Shown in pieces: positions 42,532-54,098 of a DNA stretch of 64,000 nucleotides (its first letter is position 1; each line of letters opens with the position of its first letter). Position numbers and translations under genes: made by a program. The notes beneath the pieces were generated by a model. The model was not told where the DNA came from and made no database searches. It worked only from the letters and a program-made list of their open reading frames with translations. Source of the stretch: Apostichopus japonicus (Eukaryota > Echinodermata > Holothuroidea > Aspidochirotida > Stichopodidae); assembly GCF_037975245.1 (NCBI RefSeq), contig NC_092580.1, positions 7,288,501-7,352,500 on the forward strand. The letters are read 5' to 3'.

Positions 42532-42826
42532 TAGAACATATCGGCCACCTCGTAGAGAGATTTGAGGTACCCAGTGGCATAGCTGCGAGGTGGGTGAAGG
42601 AGGGGCGGGGGGGATTGAAGGGGAGATGTGGATGGGGTAGGGGACCAGCCCTTTAATATCTATCTGCCCCCCAAATAGAACATATCGGCCACCTCGTAGA
42701 GAGATTTGACGTACTCAGTGGTATAGCTGCGAGGTGGGTGGAGGAGGGGTCGGGGTGGAGTGAAGGGGAGAGGTGAAGGGGGTAGGGGACCAGCCCTTTA
42801 ATATCTATCTGCCCCCCCCCCAAATA
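42532..42826. repeat. 144-bp tandem duplication, two copies
   Basis: TAGAACATATCGGCCACCTC starts at 42532 and again at 42676. The copies differ at a small number of sites and in the length of the C run at their ends (C6 versus C10). Confidence 0.9.
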
Positions 42827-43081
42827 AAATAACGATGATGAGAATAAATAAAGGTACGCTCTGCTTGAAAAGAGTCATATGAAACCATAACGAGGAGTCA
42901 CCAAACATAACATTAAATGAATATGTAAATCATATAATGAATAAATCATAGCATGATGTTACGTTACATTACTGAGTATACTGCAGCAGTAAAAAACGCA
43001 TTGTTACATTACCAATACAGTGTACGTGTTAGGCAATAGTATAGTACTACATTGTACTGAGTGCGTGGCGTGTCCGTATAG
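42827..43081. other. Noncoding spacer
   Basis: Unremarkable AT-rich sequence between the tandem duplication and the LINE remnant. Confidence 0.5.
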
Positions 43082-43560
43082 GCCTTTATTTATTTGAATT
43101 TGAATTTATTGTCCACAATAGAAAATTCGGCTTACACAGGTCGTAAACGCAAAGAGAAAAGAAAAGAAAAGAAAAGAAAAGAAAAGAAAAGAAAAGAATA
43201 GCAATAGTATAAGTATCAATAGACTGCGATACACATACAGTAATACAAACAAATATATATACAGCAAGTCCTACAAATAAGAAACTTATCTTCTCACTTG
43301 TGAATTAAATATATGAATAGAGTTAGGCACAAATGAGTATCTGTAGCGGCCCCTAAGTGTACGTGGTGGGCATAAACGCAGTCCAGAGCTGTTGTATATT
43401 TAGTGCTGAAACAAAGGGTGTGTTGGGTCTTGCATGATATGTTTCAATTTATTGCAGACCCTCTCATGGTACAAGTATACACTAACGATGGTAATTGAGC
43501 ACCGATTACACGCTGAGCAACTTTCCTAGGTTGCTCGAGCATCTTTACATCATTTTTGGT
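43082..43560 (-). mobile_element. 5'-truncated non-LTR retrotransposon (LINE) tail, decayed
   Basis: Read on the minus strand, fragments match the usual C-terminal end of a LINE reverse-transcriptase polyprotein: RVIGAQLPSL, then after a frameshift YLYHERVCNKLKHI and DPTHPLF, a stop codon, and then SSGLRLCPPRTLRGRYRYSF followed by VPNSIHIFN. The frame ends at 43286-43288. An untranslated tail follows, interrupted by the AAAAG microsatellite, and finishes in GAATTTGAATTTATT-type sequence (plus strand) at the left edge. The frameshift and stop show it is dead. Family is not assigned. The call rests on recognising the order of these motifs. Confidence 0.6.
43149..43198. repeat. (AAAAG)n microsatellite
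   Basis: About nine near-perfect AAAAG units lying within the 3' tail of the LINE remnant. Confidence 0.92.
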
Positions 43561-44612
43561 ACCATGTGTTTAAACTGAAGCCCTACAACTTGTACAAAAT
43601 GTCTGCAGTTGGGTGAGCATTGAACAGCAAAAACAACACAGTAATGAAGATGTTAGACAGTATATACTTGTATAAATGGGGGACCATGTTAGAAAAATTC
43701 AAACTGATATAAATATATTAAATGCGCTGATGTATGAATGCAGGCCCCAACCGGTAAATCAATTTTATCCAGTCTATATCTGCAGCTGCTAATAAAATAA
43801 AAATAAAAATCATCGATAAAGCAGTCATAATCATTGAAAAATTGCGGAGATTTTAATTTTTCCATGTTGTAGTTGTTTTAATTTTTTTTCAAAATGGACA
43901 AGTCATATAGATGGGACGAATACATTTCCTTGCAGCTTATCCTCTGTCTTAACAATCATAGATTGCGACATATTCTCAATTATTATTATTTTGTTATATA
44001 TTTTGTTGTTGTCTTGTAACTATCTCCATGGCAAGTTATAAAGTTGAAAGATTATAAACATTCTCTGCATTGAATCATTACTCTATTAACATTTACCATA
44101 TAGTTAAAAGAATATGCTAAACCAATTTAAGTCTCTCCAAGCTATCTTTTGTGTCATTTGAAGGTGAGCTCCTCAAAAGCATCAGCTCCAATAAGGTCAT
44201 TGGCTATTTCAGTTCAGTAAGACTGTCCGGTTTACTAAGACTGACATCACAGATTTTTGGGCCTAACCATCTCATGCCAATGCGCGCCTTTTTCTTTTCA
44301 CCGAAATTTTCTGGCAAATTCAGGATGTTCAAAATCATGTCCGATGCACGCATTGTTGGCCATATATAAGGGTGTTTTACCCAATAAATTCCAACACTCA
44401 GTATATAGTACAACCAGGACTTCGTGCTAAATCAGCTAGGTTACAGCGTCCCGGATTTCAAGTCTTTTGCGTATACCCTGAAATAAAGCACACCAGGTAA
44501 TTCTGCCAAGCTACTTTTCATGTCTGTCACTATAACTGTATTTAAGCAATTTCGCATTCAAAACTGTAATTTGTTTACAGTCGTATGCATGTGAGCTTGT
44601 ATGTATGATAGT
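43561..44612. other. Noncoding stretch, no gene seen
   Basis: May include more of the decayed LINE on its left side, but I cannot follow it. No exon recognised. Confidence 0.45.
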
Positions 44613-44739
44613 ATGGACTCGCCCACCCCCACCCCCACCCTGGCCAAGTATTGTTCTCCATAAACACGGAAGTCATGTGCGTGGACTCCCCCACCCCCAC
44701 CTCAAGTATTGTTCCCCAAAAACAAGGAAGTCTTGTGCG
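44613..44739. repeat. 67-bp tandem duplication with C-rich core
   Basis: Two copies beginning GGACTCSCCCACCCCCACC and containing CAAGTATTGTTC, ACAMGGAAGTC and TGTGCG in the same order. Confidence 0.8.
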
Positions 44740-44811
44740 CCTCTGGATGTAAACCAGACGTGTTCGACCAGTCTTCCGTGATCTCGGCGAAGACTTGACA
44801 GTTGACCAAAT

Positions 44812-44902
44812 GGGGGGGGGGGGGGGAGGACGGTAGGTGATGGGACGGCAAGGGGTGGGACGGTAGGAGATGGGACGGTAGGGGAGGAGACGGTAGGGGA
44901 GG
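44812..44902. repeat. G15 tract followed by a 15-bp G-rich minisatellite
   Basis: G15 at 44812-44826 is followed by five 15-bp units of the form GGACGGTAGGWGATG starting at 44828, 44843, 44858, 44873 and 44888. The plus strand is strongly purine-biased. Confidence 0.88.
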
Positions 44903-46929
44903 GGAAGGGTTTTGTCATCACGTCCCCGTCCCTCCAAAAATTGTCCGAAGACTTGAGAAAGGTCAAAATTAACATGGAAATGTCACAGTGAGGATAATAT
45001 TCAGAAATGTCCTTAAAGGTGATAGCCATAAAGCGATCATTTTGATTCCGTACGTCAGGATTTGGAGAAGAACCGCGTCTGATTGGTAGTTCGTATTGAC
45101 TGTGCGGTTTTGACGTTCCGCCTGAGGGGACTGTGGTAGATACTATTGAATTGGGGTAGGGGACATGGGGACACAGGGAAGGACTAGGGATACATGGAAG
45201 GATATGGGGAACACAAGGAGGGGGGGGGGCATGGGAAAGAGATATGATCCAGAATCACTGATACCCCTAACTTGAAATGCTACGTACTCGACCTTACAGG
45301 CAATTCCAGACTGCAAAATTAACCGACCCCACTAAAAGAAAACTGGTGATTTAGTCAAAATAATTTAGAAGCTGTATGATGAACATGGAGCTACCATTAA
45401 CACCGCCACGTTCCTTTAGTCTCACATCAGTGACAAGGAGGAAGGCACATAAGTACATCAAGAAATTGACCACGTATTTCTATATGGTGATGTAAAGTCC
45501 CTGTGTGAAGGTTTTATGTATCATGCACTTCATGTATTCTTTCATATATGAACCTCTATGGTGGTTAAACCATGTATTATCCGCCATGTACTATACCTAA
45601 CTGCGGTTAGTTTCTGTGCAATAAGACTAGCTGTCTCGTCCCACTCGCAACAGGTTGCTTCAAAGGTCATGGAATAAAAGTTTGTCAGCTGCCAGAACAG
45701 TTACAATCACAGGCAATCACATTCCATGCATACCATACCAGATACACATCCGTTGTGCTCTTTTGTAATCTCGGTCACGTGCTCTGTAAACTTCTCAGCT
45801 ATCAGAAACCTTTTGTTACAGGCAAACACACACTTGGTGAAATTCCTTCCGTAACCATGCTTACAGTTAGACACACACATGTATATAGAAGACATGTTTC
45901 GTTTTAGCAGCTTTGCTGTTCGTCAGGGGTGTAGTTTCCACCCCACGTGTAAATGATTAAAATATCTGGGTATTGACGTAATAATTGCAATAAACCTGGC
46001 TTTCGGTTCTTTTTTCGCCCAACGAAGCATGTAAAAACTGCAAGAATTGCATACGTTGGTAGGTAGGTTGCGATACACAATGTACGTGCGGCGTATATGA
46101 GGGAGAGTACCAACCTAGATAGAGTATACGTAGCTTTCAGTGATAACCTCCTGTGGCTACCTTTACCAAGGAGATCATTGCCTCTACAACCACCCAAGAA
46201 GCGTGACCAACAGAAATCATAGCCTTTAAGAAAGTTGCTCACTAAATCCTTTTGAAAACCCAGTGATTGTGAGGGAGAGGGAGGGACAACGATCTGAATT
46301 ATAAATCAACTTCTTCCGCCTTCCTTCCCCGTGCAAAAATAATGATATGGCGTTTCCTCTTAACACGCTCATCTTCTGGGGCCGAGAATCAGTCAGATAC
46401 AACAGGGGAAAGCTGGTACGAAATATTACAAGAACGTAAAATAAAAAATCGATGACATATATTTTGTTTTTTGGTATGAATGCGAAACATTACGAAACAA
46501 AGGAAATCCCGGAATCACCCAATCTCGTGATTATGCACGTTTTGCATTACGGAGTGAGGCAATAGCCAGTGCATTGTGAAAGCTCATAACAGACCTGTTG
46601 CACATCATTTCAGTCCTACTCTGATGCCGCTGACATTTGCATATGCGACAAGTTTGAAGTAGCAAATATATTAGGTTATGGTATAATTAAGTAACTGTCG
46701 CACTCACTTTTACTGAACTGTCGAAATTGCAGGCAGCACTATTTTTTTCATTTCCATGGACGTTACACAGCACTCTTAGAGGGCTGATAAACGTGATATT
46801 GCACATTTGGATATTAAACGCGTGAGTCATATATCTAGCAATTTAAAGCACCTCGGAAATTTACTACAGCTGACTGACTGTGTCGCGTACGAGACCTACA
46901 ACACATGTCAATACGGACACACTGTAGTG
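44903..46929. promoter_or_regulatory. Upstream region of the HMGA-like gene
   Basis: No exon recognised. CpG is frequent, about 28 per 1,020 bases at 45.0-46.0 kb. The octamer ATTTGCAT occurs at 46635-46642, about 360 bases before the start codon; this is the classical POU-factor site, but a single match proves nothing. I see no clear TATA box. Two short minus-strand frames (45707-45895, Cys-rich, and 45904-46242) match no family I know. The promoter and any 5' noncoding exon should be here. Confidence 0.4.
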
Positions 46930-46998
46930 TGACTGCGAGCTCTTGGTAGCGTAAGGCTTGTAACTAATATCCCGAAATACCACCAAAATAATTTACAA
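46930..46998 (+). other. 5' leader next to the start codon
   Basis: An in-frame TGA stop at 46930-46932 lies upstream with no ATG between it and 46999, which fixes 46999 as the first in-frame start in this exon. The transcription start is not identified. Confidence 0.6.
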
Positions 46999-47166
46999 AT
47001 GAGCGTAAAAGGAGGTCTGATCGAGTCCCCCGAGTCCTCGGAAGAACAAGGTACAGATTCGGGAGCAGATGGGGAGACAAAACCGTCAGGGACCAGTCCA
47101 GATGAAGCACAACAAACGCCTGTGAAGCGAGGCCGTGGAAGGCCTCGAAAGTACCCAAAAGTACCG
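46999..47166 (+). CDS. HMGA-like multi-AT-hook protein, exon 1 (AT-hook 1)
   Basis: Encodes residues 1-56: an acidic, Ser/Glu-rich leader (SPESSEEQGTDSGAD) and then AT-hook 1, TPVKRGRGRPRKYPK (residues 40-54). HMGA proteins bind the minor groove of AT-rich DNA through GRP cores and act as architectural chromatin factors. The layout of an MS-acidic leader followed by KRGRGRPRK matches the start of vertebrate HMGA proteins. The start is fixed by the upstream stop at 46930. The preferred donor is CCG|GTAGGC after 47166, phase 0; a second, weaker donor six bases upstream (AAA|GTACCG after 47160) is also phase 0 and would drop Val-Pro. The gene continues through five more visible exons and beyond the window. 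Visible length is 180 residues with six hooks, already more than the three hooks of vertebrate HMGA1/2, so it is an expanded HMGA relative or a lineage-specific AT-hook protein. Confidence 0.85.
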
Positions 47167-48583
47167 GTAGGCCTTTGTTGTTATCACGAGCTACTTGGAA
47201 CAAAGAGCACACGCAATGTCTTGTTAGTAGTAACAGGCTTAACATTCTCGGTCAGCATAGCCTAGGCCTAGCTTTTTTACGCGGGAGAGGCGAAGTATTA
47301 CTATTACTAGCCCAAGGTTACATGTTCGCAAGTTTAGACTGATACTTAGAGATATCCAGTGGCGAAGGATATGTAATGAATAGGTAGTGGCATTGATTAA
47401 GTTTCTATTGCCTAAGTTAGAGAGTGCGTATATCGTGTATTCATATTTCACTGGCCCTCAAAATTGAATGGCCTACCCTGGTTTAGACAAGCACTCATAC
47501 GTGAAGACTGACCTTGACTTGCAGTAGCGTAAAGGGCCTTGTAGTTGATTGTTGTACAGTGAATCAATCGTTTAAGGATTTTTTTCTTTCTCGTATTCTA
47601 ATATTGTTCCAAACACTCAAATTTGACTTGGTTTCCATCTTAAAACTAATAAAAGTGTTACCTTAGACTTGTTTCTCAAAATTCAAAATGTTGGCAGAAT
47701 AGAGGTACAGTATCTTGAAGTTATCACTGTCACTATTTTTATGCTAGTGAGTGGTCATGTCACTTTCAGGACATCAAATTAAATTTCTATGCCCTTAGTT
47801 AAATTCTGCAAGGTTTCTGACATACAATGTTAGAAGAAAAGGTGCAGTGATCAAAACAAATCGATGTATTTTAACAGCATACTTGGTTAGTAAATAGAAA
47901 ACTACTTTATGAAATTGTCATCTTTGTGATCAAATCATATTATGATTCAGCTCAAGGTACTGTCACTGAACTGGTACTTTTGGTAGGCCTATTGCACCAT
48001 ACCACTCAAGTGTTAATTATAAAGGCCAAGAGTTCTAGACTGCCTTGTATCTCAACAGAGGAGGAATTATAAATAGAGGACTCATAGAAAAACATTTTTG
48101 GCATATTATTGTCTGTAGCAGTCCTAGGCTTCATGCAGTTTAGTGAAGTTATCTAGTTTAGCCTTACCTTAGTTAAAATCATATGTTGGATATAACACTA
48201 CAGAAAGGCCTCAGTGGCTTCGTAATGGTCTGCCAAAAAATGTGGAATTTCATTCATTTACAGGTGTAGGTACCATGGTGCCTAAATTATTGATGTCCCT
48301 TTGGTAAAAGAAGATACAACATGTGTTATTTTCAAAACTAGGTACCAGATGCAATTATGGTTTCAAATCCCCAGCACTACAGGCTGAATCTCTGAGCTGG
48401 TAGCAATTTATGCCCCAGTCTGCCCCTGGTCATACTAAACAGCAAAATCTTAACTTTGTGATGCTTGTTTTTGGATGAAAATCATTGTTAGAAAATGTGT
48501 TTGATTTCAGTGTTTTGTGTGCTTACTTTCATGTTAAATATTGTACTGTACGACTTAGGTATCCAATAACCATACATTTGTCC

Positions 48584-48750
48584 AGTAGGATATATTTGTT
48601 GTAAAGTTATCCAGCACCTCATTAAGGTTTAGTATTTTTTGTGAAGTTATCCAACACCTCAGTAGGGTCCAGTATTTGTTGTTAATTTATCCAACACCTC
48701 GTTAGGGTCCAGTATTTGTTGTCAAGTTATCCAACTCCTTGTAAGGGTCC
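48584..48750. repeat. 40-bp tandem repeat, 4 copies, in intron 1
   Basis: AAGTTATCCAACACCTC-type segments recur with a period of exactly 40 (blocks starting 48601, 48641, 48681, 48721), separated by GGGTCCAGTATTTGTTGT. Copies have diverged at several sites. Confidence 0.88.
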
Positions 48751-51700
48751 ATCTCTCTAGTTCACTGTCTCTGTAACATTGCTCACTCGAGGAGTTACTT
48801 TTTGCAACTTGACATGCGAGGAGTGATAATGGGCTGTATGATCCCAAGGTTAGTCATGACAGTACATACCAAGAATTCACCACCAACTAAAGGATACCTT
48901 CAATGTTGGTAGATTTGTATCGATTCAGAGGCTTTTCTGGCAACATTCAAGCATATTGTACAACCAGAAATGAACTGTATATGTAAATATGATTTCAGGG
49001 AAATTTAGGATAGTACTCTAACTAAAACATCTAGGTAGTCATGAAAATAAAAATTGAAGATATATTGCATATATATCTTTAATTTATCAATGTGCTGCCA
49101 AGAAAAATATATATATGTTGGGCATATTGCATAAAATTAGGTGGAAAGTTGTATTTTATGGCCATAAAAGTTTTGCAAGCAGAGAAGTTGAGAAAGGTCA
49201 TGAAACTGTACCAACCCTGGTACTGTATTTAGAGCAGTTGGTAGCACCAGATAAGTTTTAAAGTAATCCTTATGAGACTGTTTGGCATCCTGCTCATTCT
49301 GTACCAAAGATACAACTTTAGGTTAGATTCTCTTTGAGGACTTAAAGTTACTCAATGGATAGTCAATGGTTTTTAGTAACTGAATTACTATCCTTTTATT
49401 TGATATTTATTATGATATCTATTATATATTACTAAGTACTGTTGATTGTTGAAGATACAGTACAGCAAATTACCTCAAAAAAACTCCATAAAAAATTCAA
49501 ATGTCGCTATGCAATGATCTTGAAGTTGACATCAAGAGGATTTGTTGGAAGATGAATTCAAGAAATTTTAAGCTGCTTTGCAAAATGAAAAGTTGCTCTT
49601 TGAAACAATAAGCTGAATAGGAGAAGTTTTTAGAAATGTTTTGGAATTATTTTCCTTGTACAGGCAAACAAGGTACAGTATACAGTAGTTTCTTTGTATT
49701 ATAAAAAAGAATAAGGGGTTAAAATGAATTGCTTTGGTCATCAGAAGGAGATATGATTTAGATATCTATGTAATTGCTTTCAATGAACAGCCAAATTATA
49801 ACTTTTGCATATCACAGTAGACCCCCTATCCTCAAATTGATTTGAACGATGCATTTCCAGGAATCAAGGAAATTCAAACATCCTTAAGTATTATTATAAG
49901 CCTGATATAGGCAAGTACCAATTTAAGCAAACACATAATATATAAATTCTAAAGAAATGATAATAATAAAGTAGAGGTAAAACTTTATTACCAAGAGTGG
50001 CCTAATTTTGAAGCTGGTGAATCAGAAATAGTAATTGATTGCATGATTTATTTGTTGGTTGAATAATCATTTCTACAGGGATTGTTTCAATTAGCAGAAA
50101 GAGTGGGTAACTTGCAAAATATGCAAATTATTTTTCGACCATAGTGTGAAATTTCTAAAACAGAAAATACTGTAAAAATTACGGTAATTGTGCAGTTGTT
50201 CTTGTAATCGAGTTCATTTTCATCTCAGGACGTTAAAAGGTTATATTGAGTTCATACTGTACATAAAAGAAAATTGGTTAAATATTGTGGTGATGGAATT
50301 AAAAATTTGTAGCTCATTGAGTGACTGCTTTGTTAAATAATAATTTGATGATTATTTTATATATTATTTATTACACCATTTAAATGTACTGTATGTAATT
50401 GGTTCAAGAATGAACTCATTCCAGAATATACTGTATGAGTATTTTATCGATAGAAAGAGGGAAAGAACATATGTTGGATGTGTTAGGGAGGTGGGGGGAG
50501 GGTGAGGGGTAAAGGCCTTTGAGGATGCAGTAAATCTAAGGGAAATTTGGACCATAAAAATAACAGACAGTAGATGTATGTTGTATGTAATCTTAAGAGG
50601 TGAGTTTTTAAATACAATGTGTATGAAGCAAGTTTCTAAAAGAATAGTTTCGAAAAGAATAGAAGAGGAAGAATGGTTTTGGATGGAATGGGAAGAATCT
50701 ATCTACAGTACATCCTGGTTCAAGTTCCATTCAATTCTTATACAATATTATCTTTTCTTTAATTCTTTTTTATGTATGTTGCCTATATAATTGAAGTTGC
50801 ATTTGAAGTTGACATGTGTTGTAACTTTCAAGTACCAAACCTGAGCTTGAATCAAAAGGTCTGATATCATGCCATAGATTGTTACCTTAACAAATTTCTT
50901 TTATGTTTTGCACTGTAATGTCTTCATCGAATTTTCTTCAAATCGGAAAGCATTTTCAGTATGAAATAGTATGAAATTTACACCTCATTCATTGGGTTAT
51001 TGATAACTCACATCAGCTATTAATGCCAATGCTGAAAGCCTGAAACCCTATCGAATCCAAGGTCAAAACAAAGAAGTGAAAAGACAAAGGGGAAAAAAGC
51101 AACATATTTCGCAGTCAGTGTGCAATTATGACATCACACCTGTTTGCTTCAAGTTCACTTAAGGTACAAAGCTGTGACAATGTCAATGATTGTTCCAGTA
51201 TCCTGAAAACTCGAAATGCCTGGATGGTTATCCATATTGCACCAGGATGCTTTGTTTTTAAATGTTTTTCTTTCAAGACTAAAGTTCCCCCTAGAGGATC
51301 CTTTAAGATGTTTCCACAACCCAAATCCCTAAATATTATTTGTTTGAAGATGTTGGTTGATACTGAAGTACCCTTTTTTTTTTTTTCCACTGATGTACTT
51401 TTGTAACTTTTATTCAAGCAAGAGCTGTGGAGACATGTTTTTCTTGGAACAGTTGACAGGTTGTCCTGTGACCTGTTTAGCATGAAGAGGATAATATTGT
51501 TCCTCATATCATTTCATGCTTGCTTTGTTTGAAAATATTTAATCACAGAGGTAAAACAAGGACCTCAATCATGATTCACTTCTCGGATCAAATTCATTTG
51601 TTACCCAAGGTTTTTTGAAGCTTTCAAGAAATGAGCAAAACATCTCCGACCTGTTTCTTCAGTCCAATGAGATAACAAATGAGTTAACTTATAGTTTCGC

Positions 51701-53604
51701 TTTCTAAAGTCTTTGACTTTGTTGAGTACAAGGCATGAATGTCCAGACACTGCTTGCTTTTATGAGAACATCATCCTGAAATGTTGGTGTCTTTCTTTTC
51801 TCTGTTCCTTGTCCTCTTAAATTAAGAAATATACTTTCATTTTTGTGGAATAACTTCCTATTGGAAGACTTTATATCCTTTTGTCAGAATCTCTGAAATT
51901 CTTTTTCAAAGGTTGGTACTTTGTGGACCTTATCTTACCAAAAGTGAAAGTTATCTCGCTTATCTTATAAAGAGACTTTTTCTTTCCAGACTTGGCATGT
52001 GCATTAGGTCAGTTCTGTATTATTTATGACTTCAATGTAAACTTTTGAACATGTGCTGTGAAATTACAGTGTATCTTGTGTCTGTAGTCAAACCTTGGGA
52101 CCTCCAGTTTTCTTCAGGTATGTTCAGTGATACTTAAATATGTGATGGAGGAACACATCCAGCCATACTGTCAAAAGCTGAGTGAAATATTGTTCTCATT
52201 CAAATATGTGTTATATCGGGGACTGGAGACTTTAGCAAGTCCAAGACGAGATATATATATATTTCAACCAATTTTGCATAAGTTTAAAATGATTTTCTCT
52301 GTTCATCATCAATGCAAGTATGAAATAAAGAGAACAGACGACTGGAATGGCTCTTAAATGGCTCTTAAATCCAACTTACAATTTTTCAAAATGGAGTGCA
52401 AGATATTTCTGAGCTGTTTGAGGGCATTTTTCCTTGCTGCATCACTACAACTTAAGGTTTGCATCTTGTCCAAGAATTTCAACAAACGAATAAAGTGGCT
52501 AGATTAAGTTACAACAAGTTACTTTTATTGTAGGCCTAGGCATACAGTATTTGCAAGTTAGACCATTGTTTATTTAATTAAACCGGACCTGTAAATTTGA
52601 GTAAAACGTGACATGCAGTTTTCTTTATAACACTGTAAGGTGTACTAACTGCAGTTTTACAGTGTACAGCTGATTTTACAGCATGCTGTCACCAACCAAC
52701 CAACAGTAGACACTATCCTTAAATTAAAAAACCCTTCATTTTTTTGATCAAAATCCTTTTTATTAACATGTGCGACCTCCACACTGTACGATCTATGCAT
52801 GGGGATTCTATATCATATACGCAGTAGACTTGTTTCAGTAGTTTGCTCAGTTCTGGTTTTTTGCATTTTTTCTCGTCTAATTTTGTTTCCAGCTCGTTTA
52901 TTTTCAAGCTTGGCAGAACTTTGATACTGATTACTGTCAGTCGTATTAATCCATAAAACCAATCACTCCTCTCAATACAAAATTTGTACTCAACATAGAT
53001 TTACACTATAGATGCTCTCCAACCTACTTACAGCAGGGTGCAAAGAGTGGTAATGTCTTTGAGGTATATATAATAGGTAAAAATGTAAATGTCATTCTCC
53101 CAACACTTTCGAGATACTGAAATGAAAACAAAAAATAGTTGTATCGTTTTGGCCCATGATCAACCCAAATGGTCTTGTGTTTTACTGGCCCAAAGCAGGC
53201 TGTTGTGCTATTCACCAAACCTACACATCTATCCTACAGTGTACTAAATATTGTTTGTTCTTTGCAATTTTGGCCACGTTCTACCTTTTTTGGACAACCA
53301 AATCTGCTGTTTGGAAAATCCCAAACAACACTTGTTAGTCCAACCTGGGCACAAACCAGAAAAAATCCTTAAGATCAATGCCAGGTATAGTTCAGCTATG
53401 TTGCGTGCTACTATACTTATTCGTTAGTGCTTAACTTCCGTAATGGTACATATTTGGACAGTCAACTTTGCACCTTTCATTAATCCATTTAAAAAGCATT
53501 TAGTTTGGACAATATATAGGTTAAAACCTACAGTAGACCCAGGGAGGGGAAATTTAGCAGAAAATTGCACAATGTCGTTACAGAGCTCTGTAGATTGTGG
53601 CTCT

Positions 53605-54098
53605 CTTTAAGATAAGGTGACCATATTTTCCTGACTGGAATCAGGGACATTTATTGCATGACTGATATGGGGAAGGGGTCTAAGGGGAGGGGGTGTTTTG
53701 AAAGTTGAAAATTTTCAAGTGCCTAAGGTGCTTAGATGTAAAATGGTGATACTTAGAAGCACTTTTTAAATCAATTTTACCTACAAAAATGTATCTTTTT
53801 CCTACAGTAGATGAAATTTACTTACTTTACGAAAGAGTGCTAGGCTAGATCGATCTGAAATATATTTGAACAGTGTTTCCACTTTACACTGGCCACCTGA
53901 AATACTGGTTAGTTCCGTTCTACGACTGCACACTTGACTAAATTTTGTTTTTACAAATAATGTGGGATATTTTCGAAATTCCTGAACATTTTGACGAATC
54001 GGGAACATTTTTCGGGGACACTTGTTCATCGGGGACAGCACACTGTAATCGGGGACTGTCCCCGAAAATCGGGGACGTCTGGTTACCTTACTTTGAGA
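53605..54098. mobile_element. hAT-type nonautonomous element in intron 1 (478 bp)
   Basis: Spans 53613-54090. Ends are imperfect inverted repeats: TAAGGTGACCATA at the left and, on the other strand, TAAGGTAACCAGA at the right. The flanks form an 8-bp duplication with one mismatch, CTTTAAGA (53605-53612) versus CTTTGAGA (54091-54098). The right part contains repeated TCGGGGAC blocks (about 53999-54076), giving CpG in an otherwise CpG-poor intron. No transposase is encoded. The mismatch and imperfect ends suggest it is older than the elements at 36.5 and 40.9 kb. Confidence 0.75.

Noticed and set aside
45707-45895. Small Cys-rich minus-strand peptide near the HMGA-like promoter
   Set aside because: Eight cysteines looked interesting, but there is no signal peptide, no known cysteine spacing and no exon signals.
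51115-51507. 130-codon minus-strand frame
   Set aside because: Lies inside intron 1 of the HMGA-like gene, has overlapping frames on the other strand and no recognisable motif.
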